A stretch of 64,000 nucleotides of DNA from Rhodococcus sp. OK519 (GCF_003051005.1 NZ_QAOW01000008.1:1-64000); one strand, 5' to 3'; counted from the first letter of the stretch, positions 36,274 through 48,700 are shown. Notes: generated from the sequence alone by a model not told the origin. Program-made: numbers and translations.

Positions 36274-38889
36274 GTGTCTATCGTGCAGGGCGGGAGTTTC
36301 GCTGCGAGCACCGAGATTCCGGTGTTGCGCAGCGATCGCGTCGTGTCCCGCACTCGTCTCTTCGAGGTACTCGACTGCGCGTTCGCCGACCACGATTCCG
36401 CTGGTACCGTCGTACTCGTCTGTGCGCCAGCAGGTTCGGGAAAGACGACGTTTCTCGCGGACTGGGCGCACCGGGTAGGCAGCGGACCAGGGGAACCGAT
36501 CATCGCGTGGGCGTCGGTCGACGACGGGCACAACGCCCCGCACGCTCTCCGCACCGAACTCGCTCGCGCACTTGCCGACGCGGGCCATTCCCGCCTTCGC
36601 GACAACTGCACGCCCGCTCTGGATCCCGTTCGCGGACAGGACTTCACCTTCGAATCGGCACTGAACGGTATCGACGAGTCCGTCTGGCTGGTCGTCGACG
36701 ACGCGCACCTGATCCACGAACCGAACGCACTGTCGCAACTGGAGATGCTGCTGCGTGCACCGCCGGATCGGCTGCAGGTAGTGGTGTGCTGCCGGTTCGA
36801 GCCCCCGCTCGCATTCCAGAAGCTGCGACTCGACGGCCGCGTTCTCGACGTGACGTTCAACGACCTCGCCTTCACTTCGGAAGAAGCGACGGCCATGCTC
36901 GCCGAACACGACGTCGAACTCGACGACCACGACCTCACAGCACTGATGGGGCGCACCGAGGGCTGGGCGGCAGGACTCCGCCTCGCCGGCATGTCGCTGG
37001 CGGGGCACCCGGATCCGAGCACCCTCATCGAGAACTTCAGCGGATGCCGTCGCGCCGTCGCCGACTACCTGATCGAGCAGGTTCTCTCGGGTCAGAGCGA
37101 AGAGATCCGGCAGTTCCTCGTGAAAACCTCGGTTCCCGAGACATTTTCCGCCGCACTTGCCGAGGAACTCACCGGATGCAGCGATGCTCACGCGATCATC
37201 GACCTCCTCGAACACCGGAACTTTCTGATCACCCGGATCGAGACCACGCCCACCCAGTTCCGCTACCACCCACTGCTACGCAGCTATCTACGCGCCGAGA
37301 TCAGCCTGCTCGGCCGCCGGGCGGTAGCAGAACTCGAACACGTGACGGCCCGCTGGTATGCCCGGTTCGGTGATGCGCTGCTCGCCCTCGAGCATGGCGT
37401 GACGGCAGGCGAGGCATCCGACGTCGAGAGCGTGCTGTCCAAATCCGGTCTGGCGCTGGTCCTGGACGGTCACGGAGAAGCGATCGAACGCCTGCTAGCC
37501 CGAGCGCCGCAGTGCGCGGATCAAACGATTACCCGCCTCGTGCGCGCAGCTGCGCATCTGCACGCCGACAACCCCACGGTCGCCGCGGGAATGCTCGGGA
37601 CTGCCGACATCCCGGCTCCGGACGGCGGGACCGATTTCCGCACATCCCTTCTCGAAGAGTCACTACGGATGCAGATCGCGGTGAGCACCGGTGACTTCAC
37701 CACGCTGACAGCGCTCGCCGGCCCGCCCGCCAACCTGTCGGGGGACGTCCTGTTGGACGCCTTTGCCGCACTCCAGCGCGGACGGGTTCACCTTCGTCTC
37801 GGCCGCCTCGACTCCGCAGCGGACAACCTGAGCCGTGCCCGGGCCCACGCGCGCGAGAGCGACGCCCCACGCCTGGTGACACAGACGTCGATCGCACTCG
37901 GCATCGTCGCGCTCTCCCGTGGGCAACTCGGTGACGCACATGCCCTCGCGGTCGAGAGCCGTTCGACTGCAACGGATACCGGTTCGTCCGCCTCGTCGGA
38001 CGGGCGCGCCGCCACCCTGCTCGAGGCGCTCTGCCACTACCTACGCAACGACACGCGTCGGGCAGTGGAGCTCGTGGGTTTCCCACCGGAGAGCGACCCA
38101 CCCTCATACCCGGACAACGCGGTGGCCGCAGCACTGTTCGGCATCGACACCGCCCCCGACCGCCGGATCGCGGTGGCCGCACTGCACTCCGCCGGCTCGT
38201 CGGGCCGGCCCGCATCACATCCGCCGGGGTTGATCGCCGCGTGTCTGCCGTCGATCCAGTTCGCCTACCTGCACATCGGCGAGACGATCTGGGCGCGTGA
38301 ACTGGTCACCAACGCGTCGACGGCTCTGGGGCAAGTCGGTGACGTACAACTTCTCGAGGCAGTCCTGCACCTGTGTACCAACCAGCTGGAGCGGGCACGG
38401 GCCGTCCTGCTTCCGATACTCGAGGGCGAACTGCCTTGTGCCGCAGCGACCAACACCGTCACGGCCTGGCTCGTCGAGGCCGAACTCGCCCGGCGTCGAT
38501 CGCACGACTCTCGCGCCCACGATGCGCTCGGCGAGGCCCTGCGCCTCGCCGAGCCCGAAGGCGTACTGCGACCCTTCCACGACATGGCGTCCGCGACCGT
38601 GGAACTGTTGTCCACCAGCCGCGGACGATTCGGATCCCGCGACCGATTCGCGGATACCGTGTGGGCGTCGCTACCGCGCACGCCCGCCACCACCGCCGAG
38701 AAGCTCACCCGACGTGAGCTGCAACTGCTCGCGGAATTGCCCACCTGGCGTACCGCCGAGGAGATCGCGGCCGACCTGTGCGTATCGGTGAACACCGTCA
38801 AGACGCATCTGCGCGGCATCTACCGCAAACTCGGCGTCACCACCCGACGCGACGCCGTCAATGCGGCACACACGCACGGGCTGCTGTGA
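36274..38889 (+). CDS. Large ATP-binding LuxR-family regulator (LAL/MalT-like)
   Basis: About 871 residues from the GTG at 36274, with GGGAGG eight bases upstream (a GTG at 36256 is possible). The P-loop CAPAGSGKTTF lies at 50-60 and a Walker-B-like WLVVDDAHLIHE follows. After a long helical TPR-like middle, the C-terminus has a LuxR helix-turn-helix: LTRRELQLLAELP, then SVNTVKTHLRGIYRKLGV. MalT-type regulators are switched by ligand and ATP. The ligand is unknown; the arylsulfatase and SulP neighbourhood offers targets but no proof. Confidence 0.9.
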   Translation: MSIVQGGSFAASTEIPVLRSDRVVSRTRLFEVLDCAFADHDSAGTVVLVCAPAGSGKTTFLADWAHRVGSGPGEPIIAWASVDDGHNAPHALRTELARALADAGHSRLRDNCTPALDPVRGQDFTFESALNGIDESVWLVVDDAHLIHEPNALSQLEMLLRAPPDRLQVVVCCRFEPPLAFQKLRLDGRVLDVTFNDLAFTSEEATAMLAEHDVELDDHDLTALMGRTEGWAAGLRLAGMSLAGHPDPSTLIENFSGCRRAVADYLIEQVLSGQSEEIRQFLVKTSVPETFSAALAEELTGCSDAHAIIDLLEHRNFLITRIETTPTQFRYHPLLRSYLRAEISLLGRRAVAELEHVTARWYARFGDALLALEHGVTAGEASDVESVLSKSGLALVLDGHGEAIERLLARAPQCADQTITRLVRAAAHLHADNPTVAAGMLGTADIPAPDGGTDFRTSLLEESLRMQIAVSTGDFTTLTALAGPPANLSGDVLLDAFAALQRGRVHLRLGRLDSAADNLSRARAHARESDAPRLVTQTSIALGIVALSRGQLGDAHALAVESRSTATDTGSSASSDGRAATLLEALCHYLRNDTRRAVELVGFPPESDPPSYPDNAVAAALFGIDTAPDRRIAVAALHSAGSSGRPASHPPGLIAACLPSIQFAYLHIGETIWARELVTNASTALGQVGDVQLLEAVLHLCTNQLERARAVLLPILEGELPCAAATNTVTAWLVEAELARRRSHDSRAHDALGEALRLAEPEGVLRPFHDMASATVELLSTSRGRFGSRDRFADTVWASLPRTPATTAEKLTRRELQLLAELPTWRTAEEIAADLCVSVNTVKTHLRGIYRKLGVTTRRDAVNAAHTHGLL

Positions 38890-38906
38890 TTCTCGGATTC
38901 ACCATC

Positions 38907-38925
38907 GACGGGTGAGGCACCCGTC
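38907..38925 (+). terminator. Hairpin after the LuxR-family regulator
   Basis: GACGGGTG-AGG-CACCCGTC is a perfect 8-bp stem with a 3-nt loop, 17 bp after the stop codon. Confidence 0.5.
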
Positions 38926-39016
38926 TCTCACGCGCGGCATCCTCGACGGATCGGGTGTGGGGACCCGACGGGCAGGTTCCGACCACATGCGCCACGATCG
39001 GTAGACGGGAGATGTC

Positions 39017-39244
39017 ATGGCCACTTCCGATTCGGGCTGGCCGGCCACCGTGCGTTACGCCTTCCTCGTCGGAGGCGAACTGTCCGAGCGGGTTCTCGCG
39101 GCGTTTCCCGAGCTGCAGGTCTCGGAGACCGCCCACACGACCCTGTACGGACCGGTCCGTAGCCCCACCGAGTTGCGCGGCATGCTCGCCCGCTTCGACG
39201 CGCTCGGCCTCACGCTCGTCGAGATGCGACGACTCCCGGACTGA
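39017..39244 (+). CDS. Small conserved-looking hypothetical protein
   Basis: 75 residues with a good ribosome site (GGGAG) before the ATG. The composition is normal for a folded cytosolic protein. The pattern YAFLVGGELSERVLAAFPEL, HTTLYGPVRS and LRGMLARFDALGLTLVEMRR suggests a beta-alpha-beta unit like small ACT-type or ferredoxin-like domains, but no family was recognised. Convergent with the next gene, with 7 bp between stops. Confidence 0.65.
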   Translation: MATSDSGWPATVRYAFLVGGELSERVLAAFPELQVSETAHTTLYGPVRSPTELRGMLARFDALGLTLVEMRRLPD

Positions 39245-39251
39245 GAAGCAC

Positions 39252-39617
39252 TCAATCGTCTTTCCTGCCGACGAGTCGGATCCTGGCCTCGATGCGGTGG
39301 ATGCGTGGATCGCCGGCCGGGATGACGAACGCCTCGTGCACTCGGGCGGTGACCAGCGTGCGACCGAACAACCCGGCGTCGATCAGGTAGTCGGCCACCA
39401 CCTCGTCGCCGTCCGCCCGATACTGCTCGTCCCGGATGGCGCGGATCAACCGGAACTGCGGGCCGCGCGAAAGGCTGCGCCGCAGGTGGTTTCCCGAGAA
39501 TCCCGTCTTCAGGCCCACTTCGTAGCGCACCGCGTTCGGCGCGTAGGGCACAGAATCACCGTCGTGGCTGAGCAGCGCGGCGACGTAGGTCCGGGCCGCG
39601 TCGAGCTGTTGTGTCAT
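39252..39617 (-). CDS. Hypothetical protein, possibly NTF2/SnoaL-like
   Basis: 121 residues from the ATG at 39617; an extra 17 residues upstream are possible but overlap the leuA promoter region. The sequence (QLDAARTYVAALLSHDG, VPYAPNAVRYEVGLKTGFSG, VADYLIDAGLFGRTLVTARV) resembles proteins of the NTF2-like superfamily that act as small ligand-binding or enzyme folds. No catalytic motif is evident. Divergent from the leuA leader. Confidence 0.6.
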   Translation of the reverse strand: MTQQLDAARTYVAALLSHDGDSVPYAPNAVRYEVGLKTGFSGNHLRRSLSRGPQFRLIRAIRDEQYRADGDEVVADYLIDAGLFGRTLVTARVHEAFVIPAGDPRIHRIEARIRLVGRKDD

Positions 39618-39655
39618 GCGCACAGTCGACCACGCCGGAACCACCCTGAGTGTGA

Positions 39656-41656
<2,001 letters not shown>

Positions 41657-41668
41657 GTTCAGCTCTGT

Positions 41669-41703
41669 CGGAGGGGTCGCATCCATCGGGAGCGGCCCCT
41701 CCG
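41669..41703 (+). terminator. Hairpin after leuA
   Basis: CGGAGGGGTCGC (41669-41680) pairs with GCGGCCCCTCCG (41692-41703) with one mismatch and an 11-nt loop, beginning 12 bp after the stop codon and followed by GCGTTTCCC. Confidence 0.65.
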
Positions 41704-41851
41704 GCGTTTCCCGGTCCGGCCAGTCGTGGCGGCCGAGGCGTAGCTACGCGATACATCATCTCGTCGCGACACGCCCGACCGTCGTCGGCGTGGAGTCCCG
41801 CTGAGCGGGAAGCAGCCACTAGCGAAAGGCGTCGCGAAATAGCTTCCTGAC

Positions 41852-43981
41852 GTGACGATCCGACAGCAGACGACGTTCCCCCGGCTCCTCTCGCCCGGAA
41901 AGATCGGGCCCATCACGCTGGACAACCGGGTTGTCCTCCCCGCGATGGACATGAACCTCTGCGAGGACGGCGAGATCCACCAGGGCGACATCGACCACTT
42001 CGCGACCCGCGCCGAAGGCGGGACCGGGATGATCATCACCGGCTGCTGCGCCGTCGCGTACCCCGCGGGCTGCACCAGCCGCAAGGAGCCGGGCCTGTCC
42101 GAGGATCGGTTCATCCCCGGTCTCAAGGCGCTCGCCGACGCGGTCCACGCGGCCGGCAGCAAGCTGTGTGTGCAGATGACGCACCACGGCAAGGTCGCCC
42201 GGATCGACACGCTCGACGGCCGCCCGCAGATGGTGCCGTCCATCCCGAAGCCGCCCGGCGACATGAGCGCGATGATCGACTGCACCCCCGAGGAACTCGG
42301 GAAGATGGCGGCGATCCAGGAGGGCAAGAAGGCCACCTATCGCGAGGCCACCCACGAGGACCTCGAGTGGCTGGTCCGCATGTTCGCCGAGGCAGCGGGC
42401 CGGGTGCTGACCGCCGGCGGCGACGCCGTCGAGATCCACGCCGCCCACAACTACGTGCTCGGCGGCTTCCTGAGCCGTTACTCGAATCAGCGCACCGACG
42501 AATACGGCGGATCGCTCGAGAACCGGGCACGGCTGTCGTGCGAGGTGATCCGCGCGGTCAAGGCCGAGGTCGGCGACGGCCTCGCCATCATCGTGCGTCT
42601 GGCCGGTCAGGAGTACGGCGAAACCGACGGCCTGACCCCCGACGAGTCCGCCCGCGCCGCCGCGATGTTCGAGGAGGCCGGCGCCGACGCCATCCACGTG
42701 ACCGGCACCGCGCTGAACGCGTTCGCGAACTTCACCGACGGCCCGCTGCCCAACACGGTCGGCTTCTACACCGCCAACGCCGCGGTCGTGAAGCGCGCAG
42801 TGTCGATTCCGGTCATCACCGTCGGCCGCATGCTGCCCGAGGTCGGCGAGCAGATGATCACCGAGGGCCACACCGATTTCGTCGCGATGGGCCGCCAGCT
42901 CCTGGCCGATCCCGCACTGGTCAACAAGCTCAAGGCCGGCCGCAGCGAGCAGGTCCGTCCCTGCATCAACTGCTACGTGTGCGTGCAGGAGAACTTCTGG
43001 GACGACACACCGCTGTGCGCGGTCAACCCAGCGCTGGGCAACGAGACGCTGCTGCCGTTCCCGAGCGCGACGAAGCGCAAGCACGTCGTCGTCGTCGGCG
43101 CCGGCCCGGGCGGCATGGAGACCGCCCGCGTCGCCACCGAGCGCGGCCACCGCGTCACTCTGCTGGACAAGGCCGATCGTCTCGGCGGCACCCTGTGGTT
43201 CTCGACTCTGACCACGCCGGACAACGAGCGCCTGCTGAACTGGCTCACCCAGGAGGTGCAGCGCGCAGGTGTCGACGTCCGACTGAAGACCGAAGCCACC
43301 GCGGCGGCGATCAAGGCCCTTGCGCCGGACGTCGTCGTGGTCGCCACGGGTGCAGTGCGGGCACGGCCGAGCGTGCCGGGCGGCAACCTGCCCCACGTCC
43401 ATACCGGTGACAGCCTGCGCGGCCTGATGACCGGCTCCGGCGATGTCTCGGACCAGGCACTGCTGCTGCGGGTCGCCGGCAAGCTCGGCGGTCTGGTCGG
43501 CATCACCAAGAGCCCCGAGAAGATCCGCACGCTGAGCCGCAAGTTCCTCAAGTTCCTGCCGATGAGCAAGAACGTCGTCGTCATCGGCGGCTCGCTCGTC
43601 GGTCTGGAACTGGCGGAGTTCCTCGCCGAGCGCGGCAGCCGGGTCACCCTGATCGAGGAGGGTCAGCAGCTCGGTGTGCCGATGGCGATGCCGCGCCGCT
43701 GGACCGCCGTCAAGCACGCCAAGGAACTGGGCGTCGACATCCAGCGCAACGCCACCGTCCAGCGCATCACCAAGAAGACCGTCGAGTTCACCGTCGGAGA
43801 CAAGACGATGTCCGTGCCGGCGAGCATGGTCGTCGTCGCGTCCGGCGTCTCCGCGGCGGCACCGCTCGCCGACGAACTGGCCCGCGACGGTGTCGAGGTC
43901 CGCGTCGTCGGCGACGCCACCGAGGTCGACTACATCGAGGGCGCAATGCACTCGGCGTGGAAGGTTGCCACCGAGATCTGA
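41852..43981 (+). CDS. NADH:flavin oxidoreductase of the 2,4-dienoyl-CoA reductase/TMADH type
   Basis: 709 residues from a GTG start. The N-terminal OYE-type FMN barrel (LLSPGKIGPITLDNRVVLPAM) has HAAHNYVLGGFLS with catalytic-site histidines. A CX2CX2CX11C iron-sulfur motif, CINCYVC to CAVNP, matches trimethylamine dehydrogenase spacing rather than the CX2CX3C of E. coli FadH. The C-terminal half has FAD/NAD dinucleotide folds VVVVGAGPGGMETA and VVVIGGSLVGLELAE. Such enzymes reduce unsaturated CoA esters or act on amines and enones. The substrate is not determinable here. Strong terminator downstream. Confidence 0.88.
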   Translation: MTIRQQTTFPRLLSPGKIGPITLDNRVVLPAMDMNLCEDGEIHQGDIDHFATRAEGGTGMIITGCCAVAYPAGCTSRKEPGLSEDRFIPGLKALADAVHAAGSKLCVQMTHHGKVARIDTLDGRPQMVPSIPKPPGDMSAMIDCTPEELGKMAAIQEGKKATYREATHEDLEWLVRMFAEAAGRVLTAGGDAVEIHAAHNYVLGGFLSRYSNQRTDEYGGSLENRARLSCEVIRAVKAEVGDGLAIIVRLAGQEYGETDGLTPDESARAAAMFEEAGADAIHVTGTALNAFANFTDGPLPNTVGFYTANAAVVKRAVSIPVITVGRMLPEVGEQMITEGHTDFVAMGRQLLADPALVNKLKAGRSEQVRPCINCYVCVQENFWDDTPLCAVNPALGNETLLPFPSATKRKHVVVVGAGPGGMETARVATERGHRVTLLDKADRLGGTLWFSTLTTPDNERLLNWLTQEVQRAGVDVRLKTEATAAAIKALAPDVVVVATGAVRARPSVPGGNLPHVHTGDSLRGLMTGSGDVSDQALLLRVAGKLGGLVGITKSPEKIRTLSRKFLKFLPMSKNVVVIGGSLVGLELAEFLAERGSRVTLIEEGQQLGVPMAMPRRWTAVKHAKELGVDIQRNATVQRITKKTVEFTVGDKTMSVPASMVVVASGVSAAAPLADELARDGVEVRVVGDATEVDYIEGAMHSAWKVATEI

Positions 43982-43988
43982 CTCTCGA

Positions 43989-44030
43989 CCGACGGCCGAT
44001 CCCGAAGCTCACCTCGGGGTCGGCCGTCGG
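43989..44030 (+). terminator. 17-bp stem terminator after the flavin oxidoreductase
   Basis: The arms 43989-44005 and 44014-44030 pair over 17 bp with a single G-U wobble and an 8-nt loop (AGCTCACC). It starts 7 bp after the stop codon. Confidence 0.8.
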
Positions 44031-44049
44031 CGCGTTCAGCGAAACCTGC

Positions 44050-44355
44050 TCAGCGCGTTGTGAATCCGCCGTCGATCGCGAGCGCTGCGCCGGTGATGAA
44101 CGAGGCCTCGTCGCTCAGCAAAAAGGCCACGAACGGAGCGATCTCCTCGGGCTGCGCGATCCGGTTCACCGGATGCAGCGACTCGATGTAGGCCAGTGCC
44201 TCGGCGGTGGTCGCCATCGACCCGCGCGCCAGGGGCGTATCGACGCCACCAGTGGTGATGGCGTTGACGCGCACGCCACGCGCGGCGATCTCGAGTGCCA
44301 CCGACCGTGTCAGGCCCACGACCGCATGCTTGGCGGCGACATACGGGGCCGCCCG
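44050..44355 (-). pseudogene. C-terminal half of a short-chain dehydrogenase (5'-truncated)
   Basis: The minus strand encodes the second half of a classical SDR. It has the active site YVAAK, then HAVVGLTRSVALEIA, GVRVNAITTGGVDTPL, and ends ITGAALAIDGGFTTR. The N-terminal Rossmann part (TGxxxGIG, NNAG) is missing. Homology stops at about base 44355, where a fragment of an NTF2-like gene on the other strand begins. The apparent start at 44400 uses antisense of that fragment. It cannot bind NAD and is a remnant. Confidence 0.75.
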
Positions 44356-44640
44356 GCGATCGAGAAATTCCTGCAGTCCTTCGTCGACGCCGGGCTCCAC
44401 GGCGAGATCACCGAGGTCTACTTCGGCGGTGCACCCTGGCGGATGACGCTTCTTGCGCGCTTCGACGACCGCGCGAACGCCTCCGACGGGTCACCGCTCT
44501 ACCGCAACCGCACGGTGCTCCTCGTCCGCACCCGGTGGGGGAAGATCGTCGAGCAGGAGGACTTCTACGAAGACACGTCGCGGATCGATGCGTTCGACGC
44601 GCGCCTGCGTGAACGCGAGAAGCATTCCACCCCGCGATAA
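44349..44640 (+). pseudogene. NTF2/SnoaL-like protein, 5'-truncated
   Basis: The frame ending at the TAA 44638-44640 reads GRPAIEKFLQSFVDAGLHGE, then YFGGAPWRMTLLARFDD, YRNRTVLLVRTRWGKIVEQ and EDFYEDTSR. This is the latter two thirds of a nuclear-transport-factor-2-like protein. Upstream of ~44349 the frame runs through antisense SDR sequence and has no start of its own. The stop codon is supplied by the repeat that begins at 44628. Confidence 0.7.
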
Positions 44641-44698
44641 GTGCGCGAATCGCGGATTTTCGGCCCCGAACTTCGCGACAAGTGCGCAGATCGCGGGG
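44628..44698. repeat. Paired stem-loop repeat, left copy
   Basis: Unit 1 (44628-44657) holds CCGCGAT (44632-44638) and ATCGCGG (44649-44655), a 7-bp stem around AAGTGCGCGA. Unit 2 (44672-44698) is a diverged copy, TCGCGACAAGTGCGCAG and following. The first 30 bp are identical to 52521-52550. It lies between convergent genes and contains the TAA of the NTF2-like fragment. A terminator-like or mobile short repeat is likely. Confidence 0.7.
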
Positions 44699-44699
44699 G

Positions 44700-45668
44700 T
44701 TAGGCCTCCGATGCGGCCCGCAGGTGCCGCCCCGACGCGACCAGCAGGATCAGGCACACCACGACGGCCGGCCACACCAGGACGTGACCGATCGGGCGCA
44801 GCCAGTCGGCGTCGGATGCCGTCGCCACCGTGAGCGACGCCGCCGCCGTCATGCCCATCGGGAAGGCGGTGGACCAGCGGCGCACGTCGTACTGCAGACG
44901 GGGCCAACGTATCTCGGAGATCACCAAGACCACGTAGTCCACCAGCACGATGCATACGATCACCACGCCGGCCACCCGGATCGCCTCGTGAACGCCCTCG
45001 GGCCATCCGGCAGCAACGGCGGCGGGCGCCAACTTTCCCGCAGCGAGGGCACTGATCGCGAGACCACCCGCGAACACCCACTGGTCGCCGGCACCGACGC
45101 GGAACTGGTTGTACGAGAACCGGATCATCACCATCAGGTAGAAGAACAGTCCCAGCAGGAAGGCCACGAAGGCGGGCCCGGCGAGCCAGTGCGCCGACGC
45201 CGAGACTGCCAGCGAGGCGCCCAGCACCGCGAGACCCTGCGTGGAGACGCAGAGCAGGAAGTGCACGCCCACGGTGGGTGAGGCCCAGTGCCGCACGACG
45301 GCGGGGATCAGCACCACCCACGCGACGAGCGCGATACTCAGCGCCACCCAGCCCACGTGATTCCAGTCGAGCAGCACGCACCGCGCGCCCAGCACACACG
45401 TCGCGGCGACGCCGGTGAGCGCGGGAGGGGTGTCGGCTTCGTTCGCCCAGCGCGCACGGTCGTCGAACAGACGGCCGACGAAGACCACCATGAGTAGCAA
45501 CCAGATCAGCACACCCACGACGAGCCAGAAACGGGAGAACCACTCGAACCCGACCAGATGCAGGCCCACCGACACGATGCCCGTCGACATCGCCGCGGCG
45601 CCTGCCCCAGCCGGGATGGCGGTCAGCGCGCGGCCGGCGTCTGCCTTCACACCCGGTCCGTCGGACAC
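44700..45668 (-). CDS. TDT-family (TehA/SLAC1-like) anion channel or transporter
   Basis: About 322 residues from the GTG at 45668. Starts at 45758 (352 residues) or 45650 are possible; the long one would leave only 22 bp to narG. Ten hydrophobic segments and AAMSTGIVSVGLHLVGFEW at the first helix fit the TDT fold (TehA, Mae1, SLAC1). The conserved Phe gate of TehA lies in a stretch such as FLLGLFFYLMVMIRF. Family members move malate, chloride, nitrate or tellurite-related anions. Its divergent position beside narG makes nitrate or nitrite a tempting but unproven substrate. Confidence 0.8.
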   Translation of the reverse strand: MSDGPGVKADAGRALTAIPAGAGAAAMSTGIVSVGLHLVGFEWFSRFWLVVGVLIWLLLMVVFVGRLFDDRARWANEADTPPALTGVAATCVLGARCVLLDWNHVGWVALSIALVAWVVLIPAVVRHWASPTVGVHFLLCVSTQGLAVLGASLAVSASAHWLAGPAFVAFLLGLFFYLMVMIRFSYNQFRVGAGDQWVFAGGLAISALAAGKLAPAAVAAGWPEGVHEAIRVAGVVIVCIVLVDYVVLVISEIRWPRLQYDVRRWSTAFPMGMTAAASLTVATASDADWLRPIGHVLVWPAVVVCLILLVASGRHLRAASEA

Positions 45669-45780
45669 CTCCCCATGATGCGCGCGTCGTGACGGGGCCG
45701 GTCCCGATTCGGCGGTTCCTGGCCTGGTTTCGCTGCGGGTCTCGACGGTTTGCGCCATCCTCGACACAGGGAGGCAGCCC

Positions 45781-48700
45781 ATGTCGCGTGCAACCGAGGA
45801 ACCCGATCGCTCCGTCCCGGCCCCGCCTGCGCCGATCGAGAGTCCGCTCGGCGCCGCCCTGCTCGAGACGGGACGTTTCTTCACTCGCTCCACCGTGTCC
45901 GCGGACCTGCGGGCCGTGTACCGGACGGGTGGACGCGAGGGCGACGTGTTCTACCGCGACCGCTGGAGCCACGACAAGGTGGTCCGATCGACGCACGGCG
46001 TGAACTGCACGGGTTCGTGCTCGTGGAAGGTGTACGTCAAGGACGGCGTCATCACGTGGGAGACGCAGGCGACGGACTACCCGTCGGTGGGTCCGGATCG
46101 TCCGGAGTACGAACCCCGCGGGTGTCCCCGCGGCGCCGCGTTCTCCTGGTACACGTACTCCCCCACCCGGGTTCGCTACCCCTACGTGCGTGGTCTGCTG
46201 CTCGAGATGTTCCAGGAGGCCCGCGAGAGGCTGGGCGACCCGGTGCTGGCGTGGGCCGACGTCGTCGGCGATCCCGACCGGCGTGCGCGGTATCAACGGG
46301 CCCGCGGCAAAGGTGGCCTGGTGCGGGCGTCGTGGGAGGACGCGGTGGAGATGATCGCCGCCGCGCACGTGCACACCATTGCGAAGTACGGCCCCGACCG
46401 AGTGGCGGGCTTCTCGCCAATCCCAGCGTTCTCGATGGTCTCGTTCTCGGCGGGATCCCGCTTCATCGAACTGCTCGGCGGCGTGATGGCGTCGTTCTAC
46501 GACTGGTACGCCGACCTGCCGGTCGCGTCCCCGCAGGTGTTCGGCGACCAGACCGACGTGCCCGAGTCCGGCGACTGGTGGGACGCCGCCTACCTGATCA
46601 TGTGGGGCTCCAACGTCCCGGTCACGCGTACCCCCGACGCGCACTGGATGGCCGAGGCGCGCTATCGCGGGCAGAAGGTGGTGGTGGTCTCCCCCGACTA
46701 CGCCGACGCCACCAAGTTCGCGGACGCGTGGCTACCTGCACAACCCGGCACCGACGGCGCACTCGCGATGGCGATGGGGCACGTCATCCTCCGGGAGAAC
46801 TACGTCGACCGACGCGTTGCCATGTTCGCCGACTTCGCTTCGCGCTACACGGATCTGCCGTTCCTCGTCACGCTCTCCGAGCGCGACGGCGCTTACGTCC
46901 CGGGGCGATTCCTGAGGGCATCCGATCTCGGTGACGACGGGGAGGGCGCCGAGTGGAAGACCGTGCTGCTGAACTCGGCCGACGGGTCACCGGTGGTCCC
47001 GCGGGGCAGCATGGGCTTCCGGCACACCGATTCCGGTGTCGGACAGTGGAATCTCGACCTGGGCGACACCGTACCGGCGCTGAGCGTGCGCGACGCACCC
47101 GGCGCCAGTCGCGATGTCGAGATCCTTCTGCCCCGTTTCGATGTCGGCGAGCAGGGCGTCGTGATGCATCGGGGCGTCCCGGTCCGCGAAGTCGGCGGAC
47201 AACTGGTGACGACCGCGCTGGATCTGATGCTCGCGCAGTACGGCGTGCGACGCGACGGCCTGCCCGGCACGTGGCCGAGCGGCTTCGACGACCCCGACGA
47301 GCCGTACACCCCGGCGTGGCAGGAGTCGCTGACGTCGGTCCCCGCGGGCGCGGTGATCCGCATCGCCCGCGAATTCGCCCGCTCGGCAGAGAAATCCGGC
47401 GGGCGTTCGATGATCATCCTGGGTGCCGGCATCTGCCAGTGGTTCCACGGCGACGCCACCTACCGTGCGGTGCTGGCCCTGCTGATGCTCACCGGCAGCA
47501 TGGGCAAGAACGGCGGCGGCTGGGCGCACTATGTGGGCCAGGAGAAGGTGCGGCCGTTCACGGGGTGGGCGACGATGGCGATGGCCACCGACTGGTCCCG
47601 CCCGCCGCGGCAGGCCGTCGGCACCGCCTTCTGGTACATGCACGCCGACCAGTGGCGCTACGACGGGTACCGCGCCGACGCCCTCACCTCACCACTCGCG
47701 GAGGGACACCTCGCGGGGCAGCACACCGCCGACACCATCGCGCAGTCGGCACGGATGGGGTGGATGCCGTCGTATCCGCAGTTCGATCGCAATCCCCTCG
47801 ATCTCGCCGACGAGGCGGCGGCGTCAGGCACCGATGTGGGCGACTACGTCGTCGATCAACTGCGCAGCGGCAAATTGCATTTCGCTGTCGAGGATGTCGA
47901 TGCGGAGGAGAACTGGCCTCGGGTCCTCACGCTGTGGCGGGCAAATCTGCTGGGCGCGTCGGCAAAAGGCAACGAGTACTTTCTCGAGCATCTGCTCGGG
48001 GCCGGCTCGAGCCTGCGTGCCACCGAGACGGCGCGCGAGTCCCGTCCGACGTCGGTGCGCTGGCGGGACGAGGCGCCCCGAGGCAAGCTGGATCTGATGG
48101 TGTCCCTGGACTTCCGGATGACCAGTTCGACGCTGCTGTCGGATGTCGTGCTGCCCGCCGCGACGTGGTACGAGAAGTACGACCTGTCCAGCACGGACAT
48201 GCACCCGTTCGTGCACGCGTTCACCCCGGCCGTCGACCCGCCGTGGGAGGCCCGCAGCGACTTCGACGCGTTCGCCGAGATCGCACGCCGCTTCAGTGAA
48301 CTCGCGAAGACGCACCTCGGTACCCGACGCGACCTCGTCGCGACCGCGCTCGGCCACGACACTCCCGGCGAGACCGCGCAGCCGTTCGGCGAGGTGCGCG
48401 ACTGGCGCGCCGGAGAGACGGAACCGGTGCCGGGGAAGACGATGCCGGGCCTGAAGATCGTCGAGCGCGACTACACCGCGATCGCCGAGAAGATGGCCAC
48501 CCTCGGGCCGCTCGTGGAGAAGCTGGGCCTGAACACCAAGGGCGTCACGTTCCACCCCGACGCGGAGGTGGCCGAACTGGCGCAGCGGTGCGGGGTGATG
48601 TCGTCCGGGGCGGGCGCCGGGCGGCCGGCACTCGACACCGACGCGAAGATGGCCGAGGCGATTCTCGCACTGTCCGGGACGACCAACGGGCGCCTGGCCG

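Noticed and set aside
44700-45668. Reading the gene beside narG as narK
   Set aside because: The protein has ten hydrophobic segments and a TDT first-helix motif, and none of the MFS nitrate-signature motifs.
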